Origin: an uncultured Actinomycetes bacterium
Lineage (GTDB): Bacteria; Actinomycetota; Acidimicrobiia; Acidimicrobiales; RAAP-2
Direction: 5' to 3'
Assembly: GCA_903828785.1 (NCBI GenBank)
Contig: CAIKNP010000009.1
Location: forward strand, 1 to 64,000
DNA length: 64,000 nt
Part shown: positions 28,325-36,753 of the stretch, piece by piece
How the letters are laid out: each line of letters begins with the position of its first letter
Position numbering within the stretch: position 1 is the first letter of the stretch
Notes under the pieces: generated by a model
Databases searched by the model: none
What the model saw: the letters and a program-made list of their open reading frames with translations, nothing else
What the model was told of the DNA's origin: nothing
Program-made: the position numbers and the translations under genes

Positions 28325-29725
28325 TCGCGCAAGGGTTTTAGCGTCGGGAAGGCAATTACTTCTCGAATATTCGATACGTCCGCGATCAGCATCACCAGTC
28401 GGTCAATGCCTACGCCCAAGCCCGCGGTCGGGGGCAGTCCCCCACTCCAGTGACTTAACGAAGTCTTCGTCGATCTGCATGGCTTCGTCGTCGCCGGCGG
28501 CGGCCAGTCGGGCTTGGTCCTCGAAACGCGCGCGCTGATCGACGGGGTCAATGAGCTCACTAAAACCGTTGGAGAGCTCGCGACCAGCGGCGTAGGACTC
28601 GAAGCGCTCCGTGAGCTCCGGGTCCGCCTGGTGGCGTCGAGCCAGTGGCGAGATTTCCACGGGAAAATCCGTGACGAAGATGGGGTGCCACAATTGTTCA
28701 CCGCAGGCTTCTCCCAGCAGTTCCTCGAGGCAACGTCCCGGTCCCCACGAAGGCTGCGCCGTCACGTCGTAGCGGGCGAGTAACTCGACCAAGCGTTCAC
28801 GAGGCGTGTGCACCGACAAGCTTTCCCCGAGGGTTTCCGACACGAGTTCGGCCATGGTTCGTCGGGGCCACGGCGTCGCGAAGGAGAAGGGACGACCTTG
28901 GTATTCGACCTCGGTGGTCCCGAGCACGTCCAGGGCGACGCCCGCGACGAGTTCCTCGGTGAAGGTCATCATGTCCTCGTAGTTCCAATACGCCGCGTAG
29001 AGCTCGAGGGAGGTGAACTCGGGATTGTGACGGGGGCTTACGCCCTCGTTGCGGAACACCCGACCGAGTTCAAAGACGCGCTCGTAACCGCCAACCACTA
29101 GACGCTTCAACCAGAGTTCGGGGGCGATACGTAAAAAGAACGCCGAATCCAGCGCGTTATGGTGCGTGCGAAAGGGCCGCGCGGCGGCCCCCGTTGGTAC
29201 GGCGTTCAAGATCGGGGTTTCCACCTCCATGAAGCCCTGGTCCCAGCAGCGTTGGCGCACGGCCCGCACTACGGCACTGCGTCGCGTCAGAGCCTGGCGG
29301 GTTTCGGGATTCGCCCAAAGGTCGGCCTCCCGGTGTCGGTAACGCAAATCGAAGTCGGCAATGCCAGCCCACTTGTCGCCAAAATTGTGGAGGGCTTCGG
29401 CCAAACGAACCCAGGTGTGTACCTTGACGGAGAGCTCGCCGCGCTTGGTGCGCACCACTTCGCCAGTGACCCCCACCCAGTCACCCAGGTGCAGTTTGGT
29501 GAATTCTTCGAAGTTCTCGGCCACGGCCGACAATAAGAACAGTTGAATCTCGCCACTGGAGTCGCGCAGAGTGGCGAAGGCCAGCTTCCCCTGGCTGCGC
29601 AGCAACATGACTCGTCCGGCCACGTTAACGACGTCACCCGACTCCTCACCATCGGTCAAGTGACCGTAGGTGGCCTGCAGAGCGGCCGCGAAGGCGTTGT
29701 GGTCAAAGGTGTAGGGGGTGGTCAC
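28321..29725 (-). CDS. lysS: lysyl-tRNA synthetase, interrupted by a 1-nt frameshift
   Basis: Class II LysRS read in two frames. The long frame (from [10 protein letters not shown]) has the OB-fold anticodon-binding domain and motif 2 ([18 protein letters not shown]), and ends falsely after [16 protein letters not shown]. The adjacent frame supplies motif 3: [27 protein letters not shown]. The shift lies in the run GTGGGGGACTG (28439-28443): one G too many. Total length is 1405 nt, i.e. 3n+1, so deleting one base restores a 467-residue enzyme. Motif 3 is catalytically essential, so this is a sequence error or a real loss. It overlaps coaX by 4 nt. Confidence 0.9.
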
Positions 29726-30549
29726 GAGGCTTCCAGATGATTTCTCTCATGAACGATACGCAATCCGTGAAGCGTTAGCCACGGTTCTCGATGAGAAATT
29801 GTTGTCGTAAAGGGAGCGATCACGCCGGCCAGGCCGCCGGTGGCCACGACGGTGGCCTCACCGATCTCGGCTTTGATGCGCGTAACCATGCCGTCAATCT
29901 GGCTGGCGAAGCCCAAGAGAACACCCGATTGAATGGATTCGGCGGTTGATCGGCCGATAACCGAGCGGGGCTCGACCAGTTCCACCGAACGCAGCGCCGA
30001 GGCGTGTTGGTACAAGGCTTCGAGGGAAATTGCCACGCCGGGGGCGATGGCTCCCCCGAGGTACTCACCCTTCGCGCTCACGACGTCAAAGACCGTCGCC
30101 GTTCCCATATCCACAATGATGAGCGCACCGGGGTAGAGGTCGTAGGCCCCGACGGCGTCGGCGATACGGTCAGCCCCTACCTCGCGGGGGTTGTCGTAGA
30201 GGATGGGCATACCGGACTTGGTACCAGGTCCGATGACCGTCAGCGGCAAATCGTCGAACCAACGCGTCGCCATGCGGCGCAACTGCGTCGTGACGCTCGG
30301 CGCCGACGAGCAAATGGCGATGGCGCTGATGGTCGCCTTGAGGTCCAGCCCCTCGAGCTCCAGGAGCTGGCTGAGCATCATGGCGTGTTCGTCGGGGGTG
30401 CGCTCCACTACGGTCGAAATGCGCCAGTGGTAGGCCAGGCCTCGTTCGTCGTTCGCTCGAGCAAATCCCCGAGCGCCCTCGGGGTGGTCAACGGGCCCGA
30501 AGAGGCCAATAACGGTTTCGGTGTTACCGACGTCGATGGCTAGCAGCAT
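29722..30549 (-). CDS. coaX: type III pantothenate kinase
   Basis: A 275-residue CoaX that phosphorylates pantothenate at the start of coenzyme A synthesis. The ASKHA-fold motifs are AIDVGNTETVIGLFG (phosphate 1), GADRIADAVGAYDLYP and VDMGTATVFDVVSAKGEYLGGAIAPG (phosphate 2/adenosine region). Type III enzymes need a monovalent cation and are not inhibited by CoA. It lies downstream of folK across about 70 bp and overlaps lysS by 4 nt. Confidence 0.93.
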   Translation of the reverse strand: MLLAIDVGNTETVIGLFGPVDHPEGARGFARANDERGLAYHWRISTVVERTPDEHAMMLSQLLELEGLDLKATISAIAICSSAPSVTTQLRRMATRWFDDLPLTVIGPGTKSGMPILYDNPREVGADRIADAVGAYDLYPGALIIVDMGTATVFDVVSAKGEYLGGAIAPGVAISLEALYQHASALRSVELVEPRSVIGRSTAESIQSGVLLGFASQIDGMVTRIKAEIGEATVVATGGLAGVIAPFTTTISHREPWLTLHGLRIVHERNHLEAS

Positions 30550-30621
30550 GGTCGGTGGCGTACGTCAGCGTTGGCAGTCATAGTGTCCTTTTCCGTTCCG
30601 GCCCGTGATGGTGCCGTTCGG

Positions 30622-31089
30622 TCAGTGCAACGTTTCCAGTCTACCGAGCAGCGTCACCTCACCCTCGGCCATCGCCAAGAGGGCCTCGGTAACCAGATCA
30701 GATCGCAACTCCGCCAAGGGCGCCAGTACGAAGCGGCGCTGCCACATTCGCGGATGCGGAATGACGAGATCGGGTCGTTCGACTTCTTCGTGACCGACGA
30801 GCAGCACGTCGACGTCGAGGGTTCGTGGTCCCCAGTGCACCACTCGCTGGCGGTCCGCAGCCGCCTCAGCGGCCTGCGCCCTTTGGAACAACGCGTCGGT
30901 GGGCAGCGCAGTAGTGACTTCGAGAACGAGGTTCCAAAAGTTATCCTGTTCTACCCCGCCCCAAGGGGCCGTCTCGAACACGGAGGAGACCCGGTAATCC
31001 TCTCCCGCTGCCACCAGGCGAACGCCTTCACGCAAATACGCGCCGCGATCGCCAATGTTGGACCCCAACGAGAAGTAGGCGTTCCTCAC
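30622..31089 (-). CDS. folK: 6-hydroxymethyl-7,8-dihydropterin pyrophosphokinase (HPPK)
   Basis: A 155-residue HPPK that makes the pterin pyrophosphate used by FolP. It has the family start YFSLGSNIGDRGAYL, and the Mg/ATP site RTLDVDVLLVGHEEVE with the following IPHPRMWQRRFVLAPLAEL. The start GTG overlaps the folB stop by one base (TAGTG), so translation is coupled. Confidence 0.93.
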   Translation of the reverse strand: MRNAYFSLGSNIGDRGAYLREGVRLVAAGEDYRVSSVFETAPWGGVEQDNFWNLVLEVTTALPTDALFQRAQAAEAAADRQRVVHWGPRTLDVDVLLVGHEEVERPDLVIPHPRMWQRRFVLAPLAELRSDLVTEALLAMAEGEVTLLGRLETLH

Positions 31090-31454
31090 TAGCCTCGACG
31101 CTGCGTGGTCGAGGCCCCCACCGAGGCCACCTGCTGGGCCACGGGCGGAAGCAACTTGCGCACGGTCACCGTCGCCGCTTCAATGGCGGGATCACTCGCT
31201 AGCAGCGCCTCGGCAACGCGGTAGACCAGGGTCTCGAGTAGGACAAACTGACCGTCAACGACGACGGCCTGGGCCAGGGCCAGCAGGGCGGCGTAGTTGG
31301 TGGTGAGTGTGAGGTCGTCACGGGAAGCGGCCTCGGCGAAGGAACGCTCGACCACCAGGTCCAGGCTCAGCGATTGGGGCCGTTCGCGTTCGAAGGCCAG
31401 GGCGCCGACCACGGCGTCCACGCGCAAATCGAGCAGTTCAATACGGTCGGTCAC
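31089..31454 (-). CDS. folB: dihydroneopterin aldolase
   Basis: A 121-residue FolB that cleaves dihydroneopterin to 6-hydroxymethyl-dihydropterin and glycolaldehyde. Features are IELLDLRVDAVVGALAFERE (active-site Glu near the N-terminus), LTTNYAALLALAQA and LETLVYRVAEALLA. It overlaps the phosphatase-like gene by 4 nt and folK by 1 nt. Confidence 0.9.
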   Translation of the reverse strand: MTDRIELLDLRVDAVVGALAFERERPQSLSLDLVVERSFAEAASRDDLTLTTNYAALLALAQAVVVDGQFVLLETLVYRVAEALLASDPAIEAATVTVRKLLPPVAQQVASVGASTTQRRG

Positions 31455-31948
31455 GGCGAGGGGGGGAGATCACTCAGTATTGCTCGGCCGTCGGGTCCCA
31501 AGGTTCGCTTGAAGAGTCGTTCGATCAGGGCGATGGCCGTGGGGATGTTCGGGGCTTTTTTACTCCACACCAGGTACCCGGCCAAGACCCCGAGGAGGCG
31601 ATCAGATACTTCGTCGCCGTGCAGCAACGCCACCGACTGATTCTCCACCGAACGCGCGAGGTCCTCAAAGCACGATTCGAGTACCAAGTGCTGTTGGGGA
31701 CCGCCCCGGAGCACGTAGTGACTCATCGTAAGACCGCGATCGGAGTAGGACTCCACCTGCTGCGTGGAGGGGAGAATGGAAATGATGCGCGTAAAGCCCT
31801 GATGCTTGAGCCACAGGATTTCCTCGTCGCGACGTACCTTGCGGTGCACCGCGGTGGTGCCCCCGGGTCGCTCGGAAACGGCTAGGACGCCCTTGAAGAC
31901 CCAGGTAAAAGAACGCGGCTCTATGCCGGCTGACCATTTACCTCTCAC
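31451..31948 (-). CDS. phosphatase-like protein lacking catalytic Cys, in fol operon
   Basis: A 165-residue protein that resembles dual-specificity/tyrosine phosphatases in its overall run: SERPGG start, WLKHQGFTRIISILPS in the place of the first core strand, and VALLHGDEVSDRLLGVLAGYL in the place of the HCxxGxxR signature. The catalytic Cys position reads HGDEVSDR, so there is no nucleophile and it is unlikely to be an active Cys phosphatase. GTG 31948 overlaps the folP stop as GTGA; the longer track ORF is rejected. Its place between folP and folB suggests a folate-linked job, for example a missing pterin phosphatase-like or regulatory function, which is inference. Confidence 0.6.
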   Translation of the reverse strand: MRGKWSAGIEPRSFTWVFKGVLAVSERPGGTTAVHRKVRRDEEILWLKHQGFTRIISILPSTQQVESYSDRGLTMSHYVLRGGPQQHLVLESCFEDLARSVENQSVALLHGDEVSDRLLGVLAGYLVWSKKAPNIPTAIALIERLFKRTLGPDGRAILSDLPPSP

Positions 31949-32742
31949 GAACCAACCTCCACTACCGGACGAACCAGTAGTTCTCGTACTTGTGCCAACG
32001 CCACTACGTCGTGCACTCGAACCATACTCGCCCCCTGCGTGAGGGCCCAAGTGGCCGTCGCGAGTGAACCCTCGAAGCGATCATCAACCTCGAGCGGCTC
32101 CGGACCGGCCGTGGACAAGAAACGTTTGCGGCTCGTGCCAATCAGGACCCCGGCGCCCAGCGACGTGGCCAGGGTCACGAAGTCGGCCACGTGTCGCAGG
32201 AGACTCCAGTTATCCTCAGGACGTTTACCAAAACCAATCCCGGGGTCGAGCCACAGCTGTTTGACGCCGGCCGCACGGGCCCGTTGAGCCGTTTCCACGA
32301 GGGCCGCCGAGACCTCGGCCAACACGTCGTCGTAGTGCGGGTCTATCTGCATCGTTTGCGGCGTCCCCTGCGCGTGCATGGCCACGTAGCCCACCCCTAG
32401 CTCACCGGCGATTTCGGCCAGAACCGCGGCCACGTCATTGATGACGCTGGCGCCGCGGGCAACCGCCGCGCGGGCGACCTCGGCTTTGCGGGTATCGATA
32501 GAGACGGGACCGTAGGCGGCGAGGGCTTCCACGACGGGCAAGACGCGAGCCAACTCTTCTTCCACGTCAACCTCGAGGGCCCCCGGGCGAGTGGACTCAC
32601 CCCCCACGTCAACGATGTCGGCCCCCTCGTCAAAGAGGGCTCGTCCGCGCGCGATGGCGTCGGGGATGAAGGGAGTGCGCGTGGCGCCGAAAAAGGAATC
32701 GGGCGTAACGTTCACCACGCCCATGATGGACGGGCTGAGCAT
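31945..32742 (-). CDS. folP: dihydropteroate synthase
   Basis: A 265-residue TIM barrel joining pterin pyrophosphate and p-aminobenzoate; it is the sulfonamide target. Motifs are GVVNVTPDSF, VGGESTRPGA, PVSIDTRKAEVA, LDPGIGFGKRPEDN and GTSRKRF. The start is taken as ATG 32742, which overlaps the folE stop as TGATG; the GTG one codon earlier is possible. The last codons overlap the phosphatase-like gene. Confidence 0.94.
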   Translation of the reverse strand: MLSPSIMGVVNVTPDSFFGATRTPFIPDAIARGRALFDEGADIVDVGGESTRPGALEVDVEEELARVLPVVEALAAYGPVSIDTRKAEVARAAVARGASVINDVAAVLAEIAGELGVGYVAMHAQGTPQTMQIDPHYDDVLAEVSAALVETAQRARAAGVKQLWLDPGIGFGKRPEDNWSLLRHVADFVTLATSLGAGVLIGTSRKRFLSTAGPEPLEVDDRFEGSLATATWALTQGASMVRVHDVVALAQVRELLVRPVVEVGS

Positions 32743-33317
32743 CACGTGTTGCGGCGTTGGTGAATGTACTGCAACGCCTCAGCCCGGTAGGCGGCGTCGT
32801 CACGAAACACGCCGCGCACGGCGGAAGTGACGGTGGACGTCCCCTGCTTCTTAACCCCCCGCATGGACATACAGAAGTGTTCAGCCTCAATTACCACCAT
32901 TGATCCGCGAGGAGTGAGTTCGCGTTCCATCGCTTCAACAATGTCGGTCGTCAGTCGCTCCTGCACTTGGAGTCGGCGAGCGAAACCCTCAACGAGCCGG
33001 GCCATTTTTGATAGTCCCGTGATGCGCCCTTCGGGACCGGGAAGGTAGGCCAGGTGAGCGAGACCGGTGAAGGGAACCAGGTGGTGTTCGCAGAGGGTGG
33101 TGAAGGGAATGTCGCGCACCATGACCATTTCGTCGTGACCGGCTTCAAAGCTAACGCGCAGGTGCTCACCGGGATCGGCGTCGAGACCTTCAAAGAGCTC
33201 GACGTACATGTCGGCCACGCGTCGAGGCGTTTCGAGTAGACCATTGCGCTGGGGATCCTCCCCAATGGCGTCGAGAAGTTCGGCGATCAGTCCCTCAACG
33301 CGATCGCGGTCGATCAT
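32742..33317 (-). CDS. folE: GTP cyclohydrolase I
   Basis: A 191-residue FolE that opens GTP to dihydroneopterin triphosphate, the first pterin step. The zinc ligands are in TLCEHHLVPF and EHFCMSMRG. LVEGFARRLQVQERLT is the family's conserved helix. It overlaps the hpt stop by one base and folP by one base. This enzyme is zinc dependent and lies close to the zip-zur unit, though on the opposite strand. Confidence 0.95.
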   Translation of the reverse strand: MIDRDRVEGLIAELLDAIGEDPQRNGLLETPRRVADMYVELFEGLDADPGEHLRVSFEAGHDEMVMVRDIPFTTLCEHHLVPFTGLAHLAYLPGPEGRITGLSKMARLVEGFARRLQVQERLTTDIVEAMERELTPRGSMVVIEAEHFCMSMRGVKKQGTSTVTSAVRGVFRDDAAYRAEALQYIHQRRNT

Positions 33318-33886
33318 TACTTCGTCTCACCGACGTAGGTGTAAATGCCGTCTAGGTTGCGGTAGCGCTCGTTTACGTCGAGGCCGTAGCCCACGACGAA
33401 GTCGGCGGGGATGGAGAAGCCCACGTACTTGATGTCTTGCTCCACCCGCTGCATGCCTTCTTTAAAGAGCAGGGCGCAAATTTCAATACTGCGCGGGCTA
33501 CGCGCGCCGAGGTACTGGCGTAAATAGTTGAGGGTTAGTCCAGAATCAACGACGTCTTCGATGATGAGCACGTCGCGATTGCTGATGTCCACGTCGAGAT
33601 CCTTCACGATGCGCACGACCCCGGAGGTTTTGGTGGCCGCGCCGTAGGAAGAGACGGCCATGAAATCAATTTGAATGGGCAATTCAATTGACTTCATGAT
33701 TTCCGCCATGAAATTGACCGCTCCCTTTAGGACGCCAACGAGCAAGGGGGGGTTACCGGCGTAGTCCCTCGTGATCTCCTGGCCGAGTTGGGCTACCCGT
33801 TCGCGCAACTGCTGGGGCGAGACAATCATGCGCCCCAGTTCGGGAGCGGCCCAGTGGGAGGAAAGGTCGTCGGCGTGCGAAGTCAT
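33317..33886 (-). CDS. hpt: hypoxanthine (guanine) phosphoribosyltransferase
   Basis: A 189-residue purine salvage enzyme converting hypoxanthine or guanine to IMP or GMP. The PRPP loop is VLIIEDVVDSGLTLNYL, the flexible loop region is DFMAVSSYG and the base-binding segment is PADFVVGYGLDVNERYRNL. A TACGAT box 7 nt before the ATG indicates its own promoter, although tilS ends only 22 bp upstream. The folE gene follows without a gap; the ftsH gene often found between hpt and folE is absent. Confidence 0.94.
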   Translation of the reverse strand: MTSHADDLSSHWAAPELGRMIVSPQQLRERVAQLGQEITRDYAGNPPLLVGVLKGAVNFMAEIMKSIELPIQIDFMAVSSYGAATKTSGVVRIVKDLDVDISNRDVLIIEDVVDSGLTLNYLRQYLGARSPRSIEICALLFKEGMQRVEQDIKYVGFSIPADFVVGYGLDVNERYRNLDGIYTYVGETK

Positions 33887-33893
33887 GAGCGAA

Positions 33894-33899
33894 ATCGTA
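33894..33899 (-). promoter_or_regulatory. -10 box of hpt
   Basis: TACGAT lies 7 nt upstream of the ATG at 33886 on the minus strand. Confidence 0.45.
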
Positions 33900-33908
33900 G
33901 TTGAGTCA

Positions 33909-34793
33909 CTACGTCAGCGTGAGGTGCTGCTCCCGGCGAGCGAGCCGCCGGCCACCTGAGAGTTCGCACGCCACCACCTCGCCGCGTACCACCGCGAGGG
34001 CTCGCTCGATTTCGTCGGCGCTGGGCGCGTAGTAGTCGCCCTGATCGACGGGGGTGGCGAGTGCACTGCGCAACCAGCGACGCAAACGCGCCGTCGGCCA
34101 GGTGCGCAACTCGCGACAATCAACCTCGTGCAGCGCCCGGGTTTGGTCGAGGGCGCTCAATTCGTCCAACCACGCCCGCTCCTCGGACAAAAGGGCCGAC
34201 TGGCGAGCGAGGATGCCGACGACGTCGCGATCCATCACCGCATGTACCAGGGGCAAAACCTCGTGACGAATTCGATTACGGCGAAAGCGCAGGTCTTCAT
34301 TGGACGCATCGATACGGGCCTCGACACCCTGAGCAGCCACGAAGGCGTGCAAATCCTTGCGGCGAACCCGCAGCAGTGGCTTGCTGCTTCGAGGGTTCAT
34401 CGGGGCTAAACCATCGACGCCCGCCCCGCGAAAGAGGTTGAGCAAAATCGTCTCGGCCAAGTCGTCCATGGTGTGCCCAGTGAGGGCGCCGCGGGGCAGG
34501 ACGTCGCGCCGAGCCTGGCGCGCACGATGTTCAAAGTTCGGTCCCGGTGCCACCTCCAGGTCGTGGAGAACGAAGGGGATGTTGCGCTGGGCGCAAAATG
34601 CGGCCACGTAGGCGGCGTCGAGGCCACTCTCGACCCGGGCGTGGTGATCGACGTGGTGCACGGTCACGACCAAAGCGGCGGCCCGGGCCAAGAGCAGCAG
34701 TGCCATGGAATCGGGACCGCCGGAGACGGCCACGTTGACGCTCTGCCCCGCTTCGGGGAAGTCACAAAGAGCCAGCAGTTCGTGGTCGTTCAC
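33909..34793 (-). CDS. tilS: tRNA(Ile)-lysidine synthetase
   Basis: A 294-residue enzyme that converts C34 of tRNA-Ile(CAU) to lysidine so that it reads AUA. The PP-loop is AVSGGPDSMALLLLA, followed by HHVDHHAR and TGHTMDDLAETILLNLFRGAG. It lacks the long C-terminal domains of the E. coli protein, as is usual in actinobacteria. The start is GTG with a TAGGCT box 6 nt upstream. It diverges from zip. Confidence 0.92.
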   Translation of the reverse strand: MNDHELLALCDFPEAGQSVNVAVSGGPDSMALLLLARAAALVVTVHHVDHHARVESGLDAAYVAAFCAQRNIPFVLHDLEVAPGPNFEHRARQARRDVLPRGALTGHTMDDLAETILLNLFRGAGVDGLAPMNPRSSKPLLRVRRKDLHAFVAAQGVEARIDASNEDLRFRRNRIRHEVLPLVHAVMDRDVVGILARQSALLSEERAWLDELSALDQTRALHEVDCRELRTWPTARLRRWLRSALATPVDQGDYYAPSADEIERALAVVRGEVVACELSGGRRLARREQHLTLT

Positions 34794-34799
34794 GCGCTA

Positions 34800-34805
34800 A
34801 GCCTA
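34800..34805 (-). promoter_or_regulatory. -10 box of tilS (leaderless)
   Basis: TAGGCT precedes GTG 34793 by 6 nt on the minus strand. Confidence 0.5.
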
Positions 34806-34828
34806 GAACTCGACCTCGGACTGGGATT

Positions 34829-34849
34829 TGATAATGATTCTCATTCTCA
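34829..34849. promoter_or_regulatory. candidate Zur operator
   Basis: TGATAATGA-TTC-TCATTCTCA is a near-perfect 9-3-9 inverted repeat of the Fur/Zur type. It ends 2 bp before the -10 box of zip, where a bound repressor would block RNA polymerase. The zip and zur genes directly downstream support Zur, not Fur. Confidence 0.75.
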
Positions 34850-34851
34850 AA

Positions 34852-34857
34852 TAAGGT
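34852..34857 (+). promoter_or_regulatory. -10 box of zip operon (leaderless)
   Basis: TAAGGT lies 6 nt before the zip ATG and 2 bp after the Zur-type operator. Confidence 0.55.
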
Positions 34858-34863
34858 GGCAGA

Positions 34864-35604
34864 ATGCACGTCGCCCTGCTGTACGCCGCCCTCACTGGCG
34901 TGGCCACGGCCATCGGTGGGATGCTGGCCCTGCGAACCCGCGATCGATTGCACCTCATCCTTGGCCTCGCGGCTGGTCTCATGCTCGGTCTGGTCGGCTT
35001 CGATCTACTCCCCAGCGTCTTTGCGTTGGATCATCGCAGCCTTGGTCACGTTCCCGTCGTCGCCCTGTGCTTCATTGGAGGCTTTGTCCTCCTGCACTTA
35101 GTGGAGCGCATGTTCGCCACCCACGAACCCAGCGAGTCGGAATACGAATCGCATTCCCAGCACCACCACGCGGGAGCGGGAACGGCCACCGGTATCGCCA
35201 TGATTGGGCACGTGTTCTTGGACGGCGTGGGCATAGGTGCGGCCTTTCACGTGAGCACGGGGCTGGGTCTCGCGGTCTTCGTGGCCCTGATGGTGCACGC
35301 CTTCAACGACGGACTCAATACCGTCACCTTTCTCATCCGCGCGCATCGCTGGACCACTCGTGCCCGTTGGCTGCTCGCGGTGGACTTCCTCTCGCGCGTT
35401 GGTGGCGCGGCCTTCGGCTCCTACTTTCTCCTCAATTCCTCCTTCGTCGCCATTTACCTTGCTCTGTTTTCGGGCTTCGTCATCTACATCGCTACCTCGC
35501 ACATCTTGCCCGAAGCACACTCCAATCACCCCTCGCGTTGGACCGTGGTGATGACCATCATTGGCGTTCTCGTGATGTGGGGAGTCGTCGCCCTTGGCGC
35601 GTAA
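34864..35604 (+). CDS. ZIP family metal transporter
   Basis: A 246-residue membrane protein with eight or so helices. It carries the ZIP metal sites: the His-rich cytoplasmic loop (ESHSQHHHAGAG), helix IV HVFLDGVGIGAAF and helix V MVHAFNDGLNTV. It should import zinc, perhaps also iron or manganese. The Zur box upstream and the zur gene overlapping its 3' end by 11 nt point to zinc. It is first in the zip-zur-pgeF-murL-murD2 unit. Confidence 0.88.
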   Translation: MHVALLYAALTGVATAIGGMLALRTRDRLHLILGLAAGLMLGLVGFDLLPSVFALDHRSLGHVPVVALCFIGGFVLLHLVERMFATHEPSESEYESHSQHHHAGAGTATGIAMIGHVFLDGVGIGAAFHVSTGLGLAVFVALMVHAFNDGLNTVTFLIRAHRWTTRARWLLAVDFLSRVGGAAFGSYFLLNSSFVAIYLALFSGFVIYIATSHILPEAHSNHPSRWTVVMTIIGVLVMWGVVALGA

Positions 35605-35968
35605 AACCGTCGACATCGTCGTGGGCGCGCTACGTGCCGGCGAGGGCTTCACCACGGCCCAAGCGGTGCACTCACGCGCCATTGCCCTGGGTCACAGTGT
35701 CTCCGTCGCGACCGTGTACCGAACCCTTCGCTTGCTGGCCGATGCTGGCACGGTCGACCAGATGGTTGGCGACGACGCGCAGCTGCGCTATCGCTTCTGC
35801 GGTGACGCCCACCACCACCACCTCGTCTGTCGCTCCTGCGGCCTCACGCTGGAGGTGGAGGCCGCCGTCATCGAAAACTGGACGAATGAGATGGCCCAGG
35901 CCCGTGGCTTCGTTGACGTTCGCCACATCCTCGAAATTTCTGGCGTGTGTTCGACGTGCTCCGCGTAA
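35594..35968 (+). CDS. zur: Fur-family repressor, probably Zur
   Basis: A 124-residue Fur-family regulator. The winged helix includes SVATVYRTLRLLADAGTVDQ; the metal region has HHHHLVCRSCG and the C-terminal ISGVCSTCSA, which together form the structural Cys4 zinc site. Regulatory metal ligands (HHHH and nearby Glu/His) are present. It begins with a TTG that overlaps zip by 11 nt and overlaps pgeF by 22 nt. It presumably represses its own operon when zinc is ample. Confidence 0.85.
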   Translation: MARKTVDIVVGALRAGEGFTTAQAVHSRAIALGHSVSVATVYRTLRLLADAGTVDQMVGDDAQLRYRFCGDAHHHHLVCRSCGLTLEVEAAVIENWTNEMAQARGFVDVRHILEISGVCSTCSA

Positions 35969-36753
35969 GTCTCGTCCAACAGTTCCGCCACGGGCTGCCG
36001 GTCTACCCCATCGAGCCCTTCTTAGCCTTTGGGGTCGACGCCTTTCTCACGGGTCGGCCCGGTGGCGTTAGCCTCGCCCCCTACGCCGAATTGAACCTCG
36101 GACTACACGTGGGAGATGAAGCGGCCAGGGTCGAAGAGAATCGGCGACGAGTAGCCCTCGCCGCCGACGTCGCCATCACGGAGCTCGTCTTCACCCAGCA
36201 GGTGCACGGAGCCGACGTGAACCTCGTCACTAGCCCGTCCACCTTCATCGGTGACGCGCTCATCACCAGGACTGACGATCTCGCCCTCGCAGTCCTCGCC
36301 GCCGATTGCATCCCCTTGCTGGTCGCCGATTCCTTTTCGAATCAGTTCGCCCTTATTCACGCCGGCTGGCGAGGTCTCGCCGCGGGGGTCATCGCCCGCA
36401 CACTGTCGCACTTTCCCGACCCGACGACCCTGCACGTCTTCCTCGGGCCCAGCATTTCCGCAGCGGCGTACCAGGTGGGTGCCGAAGTGGCCACGCACTT
36501 TGCCAGCATTCCGGGGGCCGTGGTGGACGACGTGAGTCCCGACGACCAGCCACGCTTTCGCCTCGACGTCGCCGGCGTCGCCCGTGATCAACTTCGGCAC
36601 ATTGGTGTGCCCGTCGCCCAGACCTACCTCAGCGACACCACTACTGATGGTGGGGCGACCTTCTTTAGTGACCGGGCCCAGCGTCCAACTGGACGTTTCG
36701 CGCTCGTGGCTCGCCGTGCGTCCTACGATTACGCCATGGGAGTGGAGCAATGA
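35947..36753 (+). CDS. pgeF: peptidoglycan editing factor PgeF (YfiH/YlmD, laccase-domain)
   Basis: A 268-residue member of the Cu-oxidase_4 family. Conserved sites are LNLGLHVGDEAARVEENRR, TQQVHGADV, AADCIPLLVAD (metal-binding Cys), HAGWRGLAAGVI and GPSISAAAYQVG. In E. coli the family member YfiH was described as preventing mis-incorporation of serine at the first stem-peptide position; others have purine-nucleoside activity. The start GTG is inside zur, and a later start is possible. It overlaps murL by 4 nt, which supports the peptidoglycan role. Confidence 0.85.
   Translation: MFDVLRVSLVQQFRHGLPVYPIEPFLAFGVDAFLTGRPGGVSLAPYAELNLGLHVGDEAARVEENRRRVALAADVAITELVFTQQVHGADVNLVTSPSTFIGDALITRTDDLALAVLAADCIPLLVADSFSNQFALIHAGWRGLAAGVIARTLSHFPDPTTLHVFLGPSISAAAYQVGAEVATHFASIPGAVVDDVSPDDQPRFRLDVAGVARDQLRHIGVPVAQTYLSDTTTDGGATFFSDRAQRPTGRFALVARRASYDYAMGVEQ

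Noticed and set aside
28430-28450. Programmed frameshift in lysS
   Set aside because: No slippery heptamer or downstream structure was recognised; an extra G in a G run is the simpler reading.
34473-36071. 532-residue plus-strand ORF through tilS, zip and zur
   Set aside because: It is antisense to tilS, then out of frame with zip and zur, which are clear genes.
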